A DNA stretch of 64,000 bases from Hippopus hippopus (lineage: Eukaryota > Mollusca > Bivalvia > Cardiida > Cardiidae): assembly GCA_946811185.2 (NCBI GenBank), contig OX328109.1, forward strand, positions 45,212,412-45,276,411, read 5' to 3'. Below are positions 1-12,500 of the stretch, piece by piece. Each line of letters starts with the position of its first letter. Within the stretch, counting starts at the first letter, position 1. The position numbers and the translations under genes are program-made. Under the pieces are notes generated by a model that was not told the DNA's origin, made no database searches, and was given only the letters and a program-made list of their open reading frames with translations.

Positions 1-680
1 ACAAAGTACAGAAGAGACAGATATTCTAATCTAATGTAGCCTAAATTGGAAAAAAAAGAGGAAAATTCTAAGGGGTTACAGTTCTTCATAGTTACAGTCA
101 GATGTCCCAAATTGTCTTTAAAAAACAATGACTGTAAAATTGTAAGACAAGTGGGTTTTCTGAAATGGAAATATCATCAGCTTGGGCTCAATATTCCCTT
201 ACCAAAAGTCCCTCCCACCAAAAAAGAAGAGCAGTATATGCGGGTACCAAGGCTTGGGTGCATGTTTTTTGAGAAACACATACCAAGCAACAAGTATTGT
301 TTAAATTAAAAAAAGAGATATAGCCGTGTCAAAAATATCAAAAAATATAAAAGAGTTACCTGACCAACTGTGTAGACTTCCCATTTCAAAATTCACAAAC
401 CAGCCCATATTTAAAGTAAATATCTTCAGCAATGCCAGAGATACCAGAAAATGTCTTAAGTTTTTGCAAAACAATGATGCAGACAACACCAGGGCTATGA
501 CAACCTTGTTGTTGTTTTTTTTTTCCCAAAAACATGTAAGCCAATAAAACAGTGCCGCTGGTAAAGATCAGATTTAGAACCTTGAGATTACAAATCCAAG
601 ATCAAAACAACCGAGTCACACCGGGGTGAAGAGCAGTTGTTTGTGTAAATCAGTCATGCTCTGTGAAAAGGTTGATCCTC
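1..680. other. No gene recognised (AT-rich)
   Basis: Short open frames on both strands lack recognisable motifs. This segment lies downstream of receptor cyclase exon 16, but I found no exon with the expected LWTAPE motif on the minus strand. Confidence 0.4.
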
Positions 681-1020
681 AACCCTTTACCACACGACAA
701 AATTTTAGCCTTGTCCAAATTGAAAGCATTTGCAGACGACAATTTCAGTGTGGCTCAAATGGTGCAATCTTGCTCTGATAGGTTCGAAAACATTGTGGGA
801 AAAGGAGAAAATGCTGGTTACCAGCATTTTCTCCTTTTCCCACAATGTTTTCAAAAGGCAGACGACAATTTCAGTGGTGCAATCTTGCTCTGATAGGTTA
901 GAAAATATTGTGGGAAAAGGAGAAAATGCTGGTTACCAGCATTTTCTCCTTTTCCCACAATGTTTTCAAAAGGCCTCTTCTACAGGGTCGTGAAAACCAG
1001 GGATTGTTTGGTAAAGGGTT
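681..1020 (+). repeat. Family A palindromic element, double-palindrome copy
   Basis: Defines family A: ends AACCCTTTACCA / TGGTAAAGGGTT, a left flank with ATTGAAAGCATTTGCAGAC, a central palindrome (GAAAACATTGTGGGAAAAGG, GAGAAAATGCTGGT and their complements) and a right flank with CAGGGTCGTTAAAA. Intact copies are about 225 bp. This copy carries the palindrome and part of the left flank twice. No coding capacity, so a non-autonomous MITE is likely. Confidence 0.9.
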
Positions 1021-1299
1021 AAATGCATTTGCAACAAGAGCGGCAAATTGTCGCAAGATACACCCGTCCCACCGCCAGTTGTCGAGGGGGAATAATAATC
1101 ATAAAGGGCAGGTAGAGGAAAATAGTAGTGCAGCAGAAATCATGTAAGTGATTGAAATAGGCATGAATGTCTAATGTTAAGGAAACATGCATATAAAGTT
1201 TCCGGTCATTCCAACATGAAAAGACAAAGAAAGTTATATTGTAGAGAAGCATGAAAAGCTATAAAAAAAAAAATAATGAATAGGGAATAATTCCAAATG

Positions 1300-3040
1300 G
1301 GCATTAGGTAAGGTTACGGCTCCAGTGCATTGCACTTTTCATAACTGCAACAAACATGTTTACCAAGTCTCAAGTCAATTTGACTTGAGGTGACAAAGTT
1401 CCCTTCCGGACAAGCAAGAAATACTGTAAAAATGACAATCAAAGTGGAATTACTCAAAATCCACGCTAGGTAGAGTTATTATTCTTGCACACTGTACTCC
1501 GTAATATTGCAACAAACATGCATACCAAGTCTGAAGTCGTTCTGACTTGAGATGACAAAGTTATATTCTAGACAAGCACTTAATGCTGTAAAAATGACGA
1601 TTAAAGAGAAATAACTCAAAGACAGCATGAGGTAGTTACAATTCTTGCGCACTGCACTTCCAAATATTGCAACAAATAAGCATACCATATTTCAAGTCAT
1701 TCCTACTTAAGATGAAAAAGTTATGCTCCGGACAGGCAAGAAATGCTATAAAAATGAAGATCAAAGGGGAATAACTCAAAATTCGTGCTAGGAAGAGTTA
1801 TGGTTTTTGTGCACTGCACTCCGTAATTTTTCAATAATCATGCATACCAAATTTAAAGATGTTCAGACTAAAAATGACAAAGTTATATTCCGGACAAGCA
1901 GAAAATGCTGTAAAAATGACGATCAAAGGGAAATAACTGAAATACAGCACAAGGTAGAGTTATGGTTCTTTTGCACTGCACTCCGTATTATTGCAACAAA
2001 CACAAATGCCAAGTTTCAAGTCAATCGGACTGGAGATGACAAAGTTAAGCTTGGGACAAAGAACTGGACTGTAAAAATGAAGATCAAAGTGGAATTACTC
2101 AAAATCTGCGCTAGGTAGAGTTATTGTTCTTGCGCACTGTACTCCGTAATATTGCAACAAACATGCATACTAAAATTGAAGTCGTTCTGACTTGAGATGA
2201 CAAAGTTTTATTCCGGACAAGCACTAAATGCTGTAAAAATGACGATCAAAGGGAAATAACTCAAAGACAGCACGAGGTAGAGTTACAATTCTTGCGCATT
2301 GCACTTCCAATTATTGCAACAAATAAGCATACAATATTTCAAGTCATTTCTACTTAAGATGACAAAGTTATGCTCCGGACAAGCAAAAAATGCTATAAAA
2401 ATGAAGATCTAAGGGGGAATAACTCAAGATCTGTGCTACGAAGAGTTATGGTTCTTGTGCACTGCACTCTGTAATTTTTCAACAATCATGCATACCGAAT
2501 TTGAAGATGTTCAGACTAAAAATGACAAAGTTATATTCCAGACAAGCAGAAAATGCTGTAAAAATGACAATCAAAGGGAAATAACTCAAAGACAGCATGA
2601 GGTAGAGTTATGGTTCTTTCGCACTGCACTCCGTATTATTGCAACAAACACAAATGTCAAGTTTCAAGTCAATTGGACGGGAGATAACAAAGTTAAGCTC
2701 CAGACAAGCAGAAAATGCTGTAAAAATGATGATCAAAGGGAAATAACTCCAAGATAGCACGAGGTAGAGTTATGGTTCTTTCGCACTGCACTCCGTATTA
2801 TTGCAACAAACACAAATGCCAAGTTTCAAGTCAATCGGACTGGAGATGACAAAGTTATGCTCCGGACAAGCAGAAAATGCTGTAAAAATGACGATCAAAG
2901 GGAAATAACTCCAAGATAGCACGAGGTAGAGTTATGGTTCTTTCGCACTGCACTCCGTATTATCGCAACAAACACAATTGCCAAGTTTCAAGTCAATCAG
3001 ACTGGAGATGACAAATTTATGCTCCGGACAAAGAACTGGA
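1300..3040 (+). repeat. Tandem array, ~162-bp unit, about 11 units
   Basis: The phrase CACTGCACTCCGTA or a variant recurs near 1492, 1651, 1813, 1973, 2135, 2297, 2459, 2621, 2784 and 2946. Each unit also has GATGACAAAGTTATGCTCCG and GATCAAAGGGAAATAACTC. Variants occur in the order A-B-C-D-A-B-C-D-D-D. A GC-rich CGCCCGCCCG tail follows at 3040-3070. Confidence 0.93.
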
Positions 3041-3420
3041 CGTCGCCCGCCCGCCCGGACGGACGCCCGCCCGTACACCATGGGTGATTCCATAATACGG
3101 CCTGTCTTCGACGGGCGTATAAAAAGTATCGACCAAGTTCAGCCTATACTATCTGCGGAGGCTGACAAGGTTAGGTACTTTTTGCCATTTTTGCGTGATT
3201 CAGCCAGTTTTTAGACAAAATGAATCAACATCATACAACAAACTCTTGGTATTGTGCATTGGAAAAATGCATTAATCCCATTTTTCCCAGAGCGCCAATT
3301 ACCTGCATTATAAGAATCATGCACAGTTTTTCAATAAATTATCTGAGCATTTTATATATCGATGATTATTATAAACAAACAAACCTTTCCTAGTATTAAG
3401 CAATATATTTTGAGGGTTTT
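3041..3420. other. GC-rich array tail then unremarkable AT-rich DNA
   Basis: Holds CCGCCCG repeats and a GGCCTGTCTTCGACGGGC inverted motif up to about 3115. I see nothing gene-like beyond. Confidence 0.4.
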
Positions 3421-3433
3421 CCCTTCTACATAC

Positions 3434-3599
3434 CTCTATACCTGTTCGCCTCACTTTGCTCATCATCGTTGAATTGTGTCATAAACTGTGTCAAACCATA
3501 ATCAGTGATTTTAAGCGTCCATCTGTCATCGATGACACAGTTTGAGCTTTTCACATGTCCGTGGCTCTCCAATGGTGAATCATGGATATACTTGATGCC
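3434..3599 (-). CDS. Receptor guanylate cyclase, exon 16 (last in window)
   Basis: Acceptor tatttcag|GGC, donor AGAG|gtatgt. Encodes [20 protein letters not shown], then [16 protein letters not shown]. The Asp of HRD is Gly and DFG is DYG, the usual degenerate kinase signature of this family. Ends in phase 1. The next exon should carry the 'LWTAPELL' motif and was not found to the left. Confidence 0.95.
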
Positions 3600-6500
3600 C
3601 TGAAATATTTTCAAAAACAAAGATTTACTCTTAGAGCACCGAATAAACAACATGGACCTTTTAAGTCTAGAAATGAGATGCAAAATAAGAGCACTTTCCA
3701 TGTTGCTTTGGCACAGAACATTTCAGCAAAGCGGAGAGTGTAGATCAAAGATCAGACTGCAGTCTGGTCTTTATCTACGCCTACACTGGCTGCAATGGCA
3801 ACTGTTGTTGTAAAAGGCGCTTTGCTGATTACGAGTAGAAATCATCCATTTCAAATTCTCCTTGTGCTCATAAAAAATGGCCCGAAACATTTCCATGTTG
3901 CTTTGGCACAGAATATCTTGGCAAAGTGGACAGTGTAATCAGAGATCAGACTAAACTAAATGTGCAGTCTGATCTTTATCTACACTAGCCACAATGGCAA
4001 CAATTGTTGTGAAAGGCACTTTACTGGTTATAAATAGAAACCATCCATTTCAAACTCTCCTTGTGCTCTTAAAAAACGGCCTCTAACATTTCCATGTTGC
4101 TTTGGCACAGTCTCTCAGCAAAGCAGACAGTGCAGATCAAAGATCAGACTGCACAAAATGTGTAGTCTGATCTTTATCTACAATGGCTGTAATGGCAACT
4201 CTTGTGAAAGGTGCTTTACTGGTTATGAATAGAAATCATCCATTTCAAATTCTCCTTGTGCTCTAAAGAAATGGCCTGAAACATTTCCATGTTGCTTTGG
4301 CACAGAACATGTCAGCAAAGTGGACAGTGCAGATCAAAGATCAGACTGCACTAAATGTGCAGTATGATCTTAATCTACAATGTCACAATGACAACTATTG
4401 TTGTGAATGGCACTTTTATGGTTATAAATAGAAATATTCCATTTTAAATTCTCCTTGTCAAAAGCACCAAATAAACCAAATGGATATTTATTCTACAACA
4501 AGACCAAAATAATTTGCATTTTCTTGGCTGCCTTTTGTCTGTACTGAATCAGCAAAGCCGGCAGTGTAGATTAAAGATCAGGCTGCATGTTTTGTGCAGT
4601 CTGATCTTGATCCACACTAGCTGCAAAGGCAACTATAGCAGTGAAAGGTGCTTTAAGGGTTAGGTTGGTAAAAAAAAAGAGGTGTTAGGTTAAAAAATGG
4701 CCTCAAATAGTTTAAGCATTCCAGTCAAGTGCAAAAAGTTACTGTATTGTCCAATTATTCAATAAACTATGAAATTAAGCTCAATTCTGGTACCCTTAAA
4801 GAAAACTGCTTACTTGTTGCAATTATGAAGATGTAACTGACATAGTAAATTATAAACGTGCATTTTAAACCTAACAGTGTGACAAATGCACAAACAATTA
4901 ATTCAGTGAACTTACTTGAACCAAATCAAAAATCAGTGACCTGATCAATGTAATATCCAGTGTTATTTCCGTGTTCTCTAAAATGTCCTGAAAAAAAAAT
5001 TGATTTCAAAGTTAAAAAGTGTAATACATACAGAATATTATGTTTAGCAACTTTCTTGGTGCTTGTAATTGACTTTCAAGAGTGGCATGAGAAAATTTGA
5101 TATCATGTGAGAGCGAAGTCGAGCAAAATGTCAAAAATTTTTTGCACGGCAAGAAGCAAATACTAGCACCAGGAAAGTTACTACAGCATAATATTAATTT
5201 TATTATATGCCTACACCTTTCAATGACAAACTTTAAAAAATTACTGACATTTTGTTTGAAAACGATGAACAAAATAAAACAAATAATGTTGTAGTAGCCA
5301 GTAACTTTGTTTTTATGAATGGCAGATGAATAATACAGTGTAAAATTTTGACCAATCAGATTGCAAATGAATACATACATATATTCTGTCACTACATCAC
5401 CATACCATGTTTGGAATGGTATTTCACTGTGTGTAGACACAGACCTTTTTTTTCTGTCATGTGTGTTATTTTACCCACATGCAACACATGTATTTTAGCC
5501 GGAAAATTTTCAGGTATATAATAAATGTATATTCACTGACATGTCTAAATGTTTGTATTCTAAATTCCAAATTTGGCAAACTCATTGGCTCATATGGATA
5601 AGTCCAATTGAACAAGTCGAAAATTTTCTAGTCCAGTAATGAGTTGACTCTTTACCACACAATCCTGACTTTTAACTCTGAGGAAATAGCCTTTTGAAAA
5701 CTTTTTGAGAAAAGGAGAAAATGCTGGTAAGCAGCATTTTCTCCTTTTCCCACAATGTTTTCTACCTTTCCCAAAACAAATTTCAATTTTTTCATTCACA
5801 TTTATTTTGTTGTCTGAAAATGCTTTCAATTTGGACTGGTCTAAAATTTTGTCATTTGGTAGAGTTAATGTATCGCAAAAAGTATCAACCCATGTCAGCC
5901 TGTGCTGGCCGACTTGGGTCGAAGCTTTTTGGTATAGTTATAATTTTCAGCATACCAAAGGACCATTTTACCTCAGGATTCAGTCAGTTGGAGACAAAAC
6001 GGATCTTAGGGATCCATAATAATGTTATGACTTGCTTGGTATCATGCCTCATGGAAATGCATTAAATGTGGTGTCCGTGGTCGTGAGGAAGCCTTGTAAC
6101 CATAAGGTCCTGAGTTTGAGACTTGGGAACAGGTGTCAGTTTTGGAGATTTGTTCATTGGCCCGAGCTCTGGTGCAGTTCCCAAGAAAGCAGAATTGAGA
6201 GAGATTAGTATAAGTTGTACGAACTTGTTTCTCAATCGATGTAAAATGAATATGTTTAATCTAATGCATTAAATCCCATGAGCCTGGCTCATTTTTACTT
6301 TAGAAAAAAAAAAATCTAGATTTCAGAGTACCTGCAAACTTCTTTTAGGACAATACTGGAACAAGGCCATTGGTGTGGGAGGATCAAAGCATGCTCCGAA
6401 AAATGGATTGATGTTCATGTGGATCATTTCTTTCATCTGAAAAACATGTTTTCGGGTAGGAAATTATGTAGATTTTGTTTTGATACGTTTCACAGATAAA

Positions 6501-9500
6501 TAATGGAATTTTGACACCATGTTACTAGGTTGATGGATTTTTCTGTCTTTCATTCTTTATTTCATTAATCTATGTATCATATACCAGTGAACTTTTGTCC
6601 GCATTTAATGATACCATGATAGTTTTATACAAATTCACATTCTTTGTAAACTTCTTGTCATGAAATTGGTTAACCTTTTGCCACACAATCCAGAGTTTTA
6701 ACAAGGAAGAAGGCTTTTGAAAACATTGTGGAAAAAGGAGAAAATGCTGGTTACCAGCATTTTCTCCTTTTCCAACAATGTTTTCAACCCTATTAAAAAA
6801 AATTCTATCTACATATTTACATAGTCATCTGCAAATACTTTCAATTTAAGAGAAGTCTTTATTTGTGTCCTGTGGTAAAGAGTTAATATATCATGAAATA
6901 TTAAAGGCCCAACAGCAGCCAAAAAATCAAAGTAGGTTTTAAAATGCATTTGAATTTAAATCATACCATTTCAAAGTATGGAAAATATTGTGAAGATGAC
7001 AATCTTCTATTGTGTGGATGGTCCAAGTGTTATTTGCTGGCAGAAAATGAATTTTAAAATCATGAAAAAAGTAAGGAAAGGCTACAGTAACCTGGCAGGT
7101 CTTAACCTACTTTTGAAATTAATCTCTCTGCCAGCAACTAACACTGGGACCAACCGTACAATAACAGATTGTCATCTGCAGAATGATTCCCATATAGCGA
7201 GCTTCTATATGCAGTAGATCTATTACCATAACAGACAATTTTAACATGTAAACTTAAACTATGACACCATATAACTAGAAGTTAAATGTTGGTATCAAAC
7301 ACAAAACAAAAACTAGATCTTTTGAGGTTTTTTTCAAGACAAATAATGACTCAAAGGGTGAGATGAGGATGCAAATAAATGCTGAGAATGAAAGGCTAAA
7401 GTGAAATGCATTTCAATATTCCTATTATTTTGTTTTGGCAGCTATTGTTACTTTATATGGTATGATTAGTATTGAAGATAAATTTTTTTTTATTGCAACT
7501 ATAGGATTGTAAAGAATGGAAGAAGAAAAAGGAAAAAAAAGCAGAAAAACCATGCATACTTTTTCCAGCTCTTTGAGGTCTGACTCTCTCAAGATGATGG
7601 ATTGTCGCAGTTGTTTAACTATCACCATGTTTCCATTATATACTGCTATTCTTCCTGATAACGAGTCTGAAAAAGGTCCATAAATCAACTCAGAGAACAA
7701 GTCTTAACAAAACTTCAGTTGATTTTTGACCAAACAAAAATCAGCATTAGACTGCTAAACTGTTGTAGACAGTGTAGATCAAAATCAGACTGTATAGGAC
7801 ATGATCACTGATCCTTTTGGTTTGGTTTGTATTGGAGTTTAACGCCATTTTAACAGATTTGGTCATATCATGGTGGTCAGTGACACACCCATGTCATGAT
7901 CATTGATCTGTCACTTTCAACTATTTGTTAAATAGTACAGCAAAAATCACTCTTGAAATTGGAGTGCTTTGGTCTACCGTTGAGGTTGATTGAATGATTG
8001 AATGTTATTTTACACCGCTTTCAACATTATTTCAGTCATATCACAGCAACAGCTCACATATTTGTGTATTTCCTGTGTGTCATCAATACTAAAATAGGGC
8101 TCTGAAGTGTCTTGCCCAAGGACAATCCCACAAAATATCCAGTGGATCGAGTAAGGCTCGATCCTGGGGCCTCCAGGTCACAAGTCCTACACATCACTAC
8201 TGGGCTACGCAAGACCCCTGTTATTGAGGGAGAAGGCTTTTGAAAACATCGTGGGAAAAAAGAAAATGCCTGTAACCAGCATCTTCTCCTTTTCCCAGAA
8301 TGTTTTCTGCACTTCTGAAGACAAATCTTTCCATTTGAACTGCATTTTGTTTGTTGTCTGCAAATTTTTAAGTTAAATAAGTTTTAAATGTATTAGTAAA
8401 CGAAGTGAGGGTTAAAAAAAGGAGATCATATCAGTTATCTATGACAAAATCCCACCCCCTACAACATCTTTTATTGCAGACAAATTTGAGGACAACCATT
8501 TGAAGTATGGATACTCCACGGTGATAAAGGTTCAGTGCTTTACATTCTAGACTTATCCAAATTGAAACCATTTGCAGAAAACAAATTAATGTCATTCAAA
8601 TTATGGCATCTGTTTCTGAAAGTAGGTAATTAAACAACCAAGCAATTTCAATCTAACATACATTCTTAAAGAAACAATAGCTGCCAAAAGTAAACAAAGC
8701 ATGTGTTAAAATGCATTTAAGATTGAGGTCATATCACCTAAACATAATTACAGAAATTATTATGAAGATGACAATCTGCTATTGTACAGTCAGTCCCAGT
8801 GTTAGTTGCTGGCAGAGAAATCAATTTCAAAATAGCTTAAAACCTACCAAGGTCACTCTATCTGTTGTTTACTTTTTGCCTGATTTCAAATTCATTTTTC
8901 TGCCAGCAACTAACACTTGGACCGACCACACAATAACAGATTGTCATCTTCACAATGTTTTCCATACTTTTAGATGGTATGACTCAAAATTAAATGCATT
9001 CTAGCACCTGCACTGATTTTTTAGCTGCTATTGAGCCTTTAAAAAATCTAAACTGAGTGATTTTATACAAAAAATGGAAATTTTAAGACATAATGTTACC
9101 AGGATTGTTCGCTCGACTTTGTACTGACTGCATTGACTGAGGCACTGCCCCTGTGGATTCATTCTGAAGATTGGTCTGAAAAAGAAGCAAATGTTAATTG
9201 ACTGAATGGTTTATTGGCGCAGCTGAATTTGGTGACTTTTGACCTACATTTTGGTACTGATAACAAATGAATGAATAGAACTTTGTGATTGGTCAAAAAT
9301 GTAGACATGATTATTCTGAAGGCCCCAGTGGTAAAAAATGTAGACATGTTTATTCTAAGGGCCCCTATATTTGCTTGCAAATTTACATTGTCTATCTTTT
9401 TTAAATATATTTCCTGTTTATGACGCTTTCAACACTATTTTAGGCATTGTAACAGCACACATTAATTCATGTCAATTCTGGATTTCACCATTACAAGTTT

Positions 9501-12500
9501 AAGGCTCTAAAGAACCATGCCCAAAGATACATTGATGCATTATCAATCTACCTGAAAGATCTTTTCTCATTTTTCAGCTAGCCAAAATCATGGAGAAAGG
9601 AGAAATTGCTGGTTTTACCTAACATGATGCAACTTACTCTAATTCATGTAAGTTTTGTATAAAGTTGTTTTTCTACATCATTTGAAATTACTCTTTACAA
9701 AACAACAACGATTTAGACTTATCCAAATTGAAAGCATTTGCAGACAAAAAAAATGTGACTTAAAAATTGAAATTTGTTTGTGGAAGGGTAGTAAACATAA
9801 TTGAGTGAAAAGGAGAAAACACTGGTTACCAGCATTTTCTTCTCTTCCCACTGTGTTTTCAAAAGCCATCTTTCTCAGGGTCTTTAAAAGTCGCCATTGT
9901 TAGGTAAAGGGTTGACCCTTAACTCTTTACCAAACAACATAATTGTAGACTTGTCCAAATTGAAAGCATTTGCAGACAACAAAATAAATGTGGCTCAAAA
10001 ATTGAAATTTGTTTTTGGAAGAGTAGAAAACATTGTGGGAAAAGGAGAAAATGCTGGTTACCAGCATTTTCTCCTTTTCTCACAATGTTTTCAAAAGGCT
10101 TCTTTCACAGGGTCGTTAAAAGTCGGGATTGTGTGGTAAAGGGTTAAGCACACAATCCAGACTTTTAACAACCCATCTGAAAATGGCTTTTGAAAACATT
10201 GTCCCACAATGTTTCATAAGTCATATTTTCTAAGTTCTTTAAAACTTGTGATTGTGTGGTGAAGGGTTAACCTTAACTAAAGTTTCAGATGATCTTTCCT
10301 TCCAGTAAATCTAACTGATTTCTCCGTCATATCCTTATTCTAATTATCAAGGTTTAACTCTTTACCACACAACAAAAATGTAGACTTGTCCAAATTGAAA
10401 GCATTTGCAGACGACAATTAAATGTGGCTCAAATGATGGATTTTGTCTTTCACAAGGTAGAAAACATTGTGGGAGAAGGAGAAAATGCTGGTTACCAGCA
10501 TTTTCTCCTTTTCCGACAATGTTTTCAGAAAGCTTCTTTCTCAGGGTTGTGAAAACCTGGGATTGTTTGGTAAAGGTTTCATGGCAGTTAACTAAATACC
10601 TCAGAAGCCAACCCTCTCTGTATTCCTGTCTTTACCACAGCCTTCACATCTATTTTCCATGAGCATCTTGCTAATTTGTCAAGCTTCCTCTTTCTACAAT
10701 GTAGATCAGGCTCCGTATTCACCAACCATTCTTTAGAATATTTTTAGTCTTATTCTCCAAGATTTCCAAATTAGAAAGAAACACAACTGCTGATTGGCTA
10801 ACCATGTAGTTTTGCCAATCAGAAGTTGTGTGTCTTTCTACTTTAGAAATCTTGGAGAATAAGAGAAAGAACATTCTTAACAATGATTGGTGACAAAAGA
10901 CCCTGAAGGGGTTCTACTGACTAGCTTTTAATTCTTAACAAGTTTGTCTTCGTTAAAAAACTGTCCGTACTGTGATATTGAAATTTTAGTACCACAGTGA
11001 ATATACTGAACAAATCTAATTGGTCAATGACACTTAGCAATTGGATTTTAAAATAACAATGATCTGATGACAAAAAAGTATCCAACAATAAGATTGCTTA
11101 TTTACCTACATTCAGATACTCAAACACTTTCAGCCGCCTGATCTATCTAAACCCTAAAAGCGCCTTTCACGAGTATAGTTGCCTTAGCCTCCAGTTTAGA
11201 TCAAGATCAGACTGTATGTGCATTCTGAGCTTTGATCTATATTACCTACTAAAATTGCTTAATCTTTTTCTAGACGAAAGCAACCATAAAATGCAAATGT
11301 CTGGGTCTTATTTTTTGACTGAAAATGTTGGATTTATTCCGCGCTCTACGCAGGTTAATGTTATGCACATACATGAGGAGGTAGAGTGGCCAGTGTAACA
11401 GTTTATGTACCTGAAGATCATAGCAGCTGTCACTCCAATGATTGCAAATGATAGCAGTGGAACAACTATCACCAGGATTGTTACTGTTGAATCTCCAACT
11501 GAAAGTGAACCGATAAACAATGTCATGTATCTCTGCCCCTTTCTAAAACAATAACATGTTTTAACAACCCTTACACTGAAGGCTTTTGAAAACATTGAGG
11601 GAAAAAGGGAAATGCTGGTAATCAGTATTTTGTACGTTTCCCACAATGTTCTCTACCATTTCAAGAAAAACCTGTGCATTCGAGCCATATTCAATTTGTT
11701 ATCTGTAAAAGTTTTTCAATTTCTAAAATCAAATTTTTTTTTTCACTTGGTAAAGAAAACACTTCTCGATCCTTTCATGGATTAATCCTTATTGGATGCA
11801 TCTGCAGATAAAATATCTAGAATTGGGGTAACTGAGCTGAAGTTCACTGATAAGGTAAAAAAATTTAAGGCAAGCAATTTCTCCTGTTGCACATATGAAT
11901 GTATTCAAAAGCCTTCTTCCTCAGGGTCTTTAAGTATGGGATTGTTTAGAAAGGGTTAAATCTAGATTTAGTCCTAAAAGGTTTCAGGGAAATTTGATAT
12001 TTTGTCAGATAATATCTAGGGGTGTAACGATACATCGGACTATCGATGGATCGCGATGGTGAGCGTGTCGATGCTACTGCATCAATTGTTACGTTGAAAA
12101 TCGATAACTATCGCCGATAGTTACCTCAAATATCGATAGTTTCGATAGTTTCACTGACAAGAAAGAGAGAGAAAATACTGCAATTCGCTAATGTATTCAG
12201 ACGCCCTAAAAGTTCAAACACGTTTAATTATTTACAAAAATAATTTATTTTTTAATTCTTTCTCTGAGCACTTCCAAAAGCAAGTTTTCCTAAATATTCG
12301 GACATTCCGTAACGTTAATTTCCCAAAATATTTGACGGGTAATTTTTTGGAATATGTTTTCAATAATGATCGGCTGCATAATATTCATTTCTGCATAGCA
12401 ATGTTCATCGTTACGAAAACGAATCCTTCGAGAGCTGATTAACTCAGCGGTAATTTTAAGTCATGAAATTAGACCAGAATAATTGCAACACTAAGGGTGT

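Noticed and set aside
301..489. Possible next cyclase exon on the minus strand (EVYTVGQ before a gtaact donor)
   Set aside because: Upstream of these codons the frame has a stop without an acceptor between, and the required LWTAPE motif is absent.
3695..4660. CRISPR-like regular hairpin repeats
   Set aside because: Units are ~195 bp without unique spacers, and the window is clearly animal DNA with introns.
9897..10139. Open frames reading like [20 protein letters not shown], repeated many times
   Set aside because: They are translations of the family A palindrome in both directions. They recur in both orientations, with no splice sites or conserved start.
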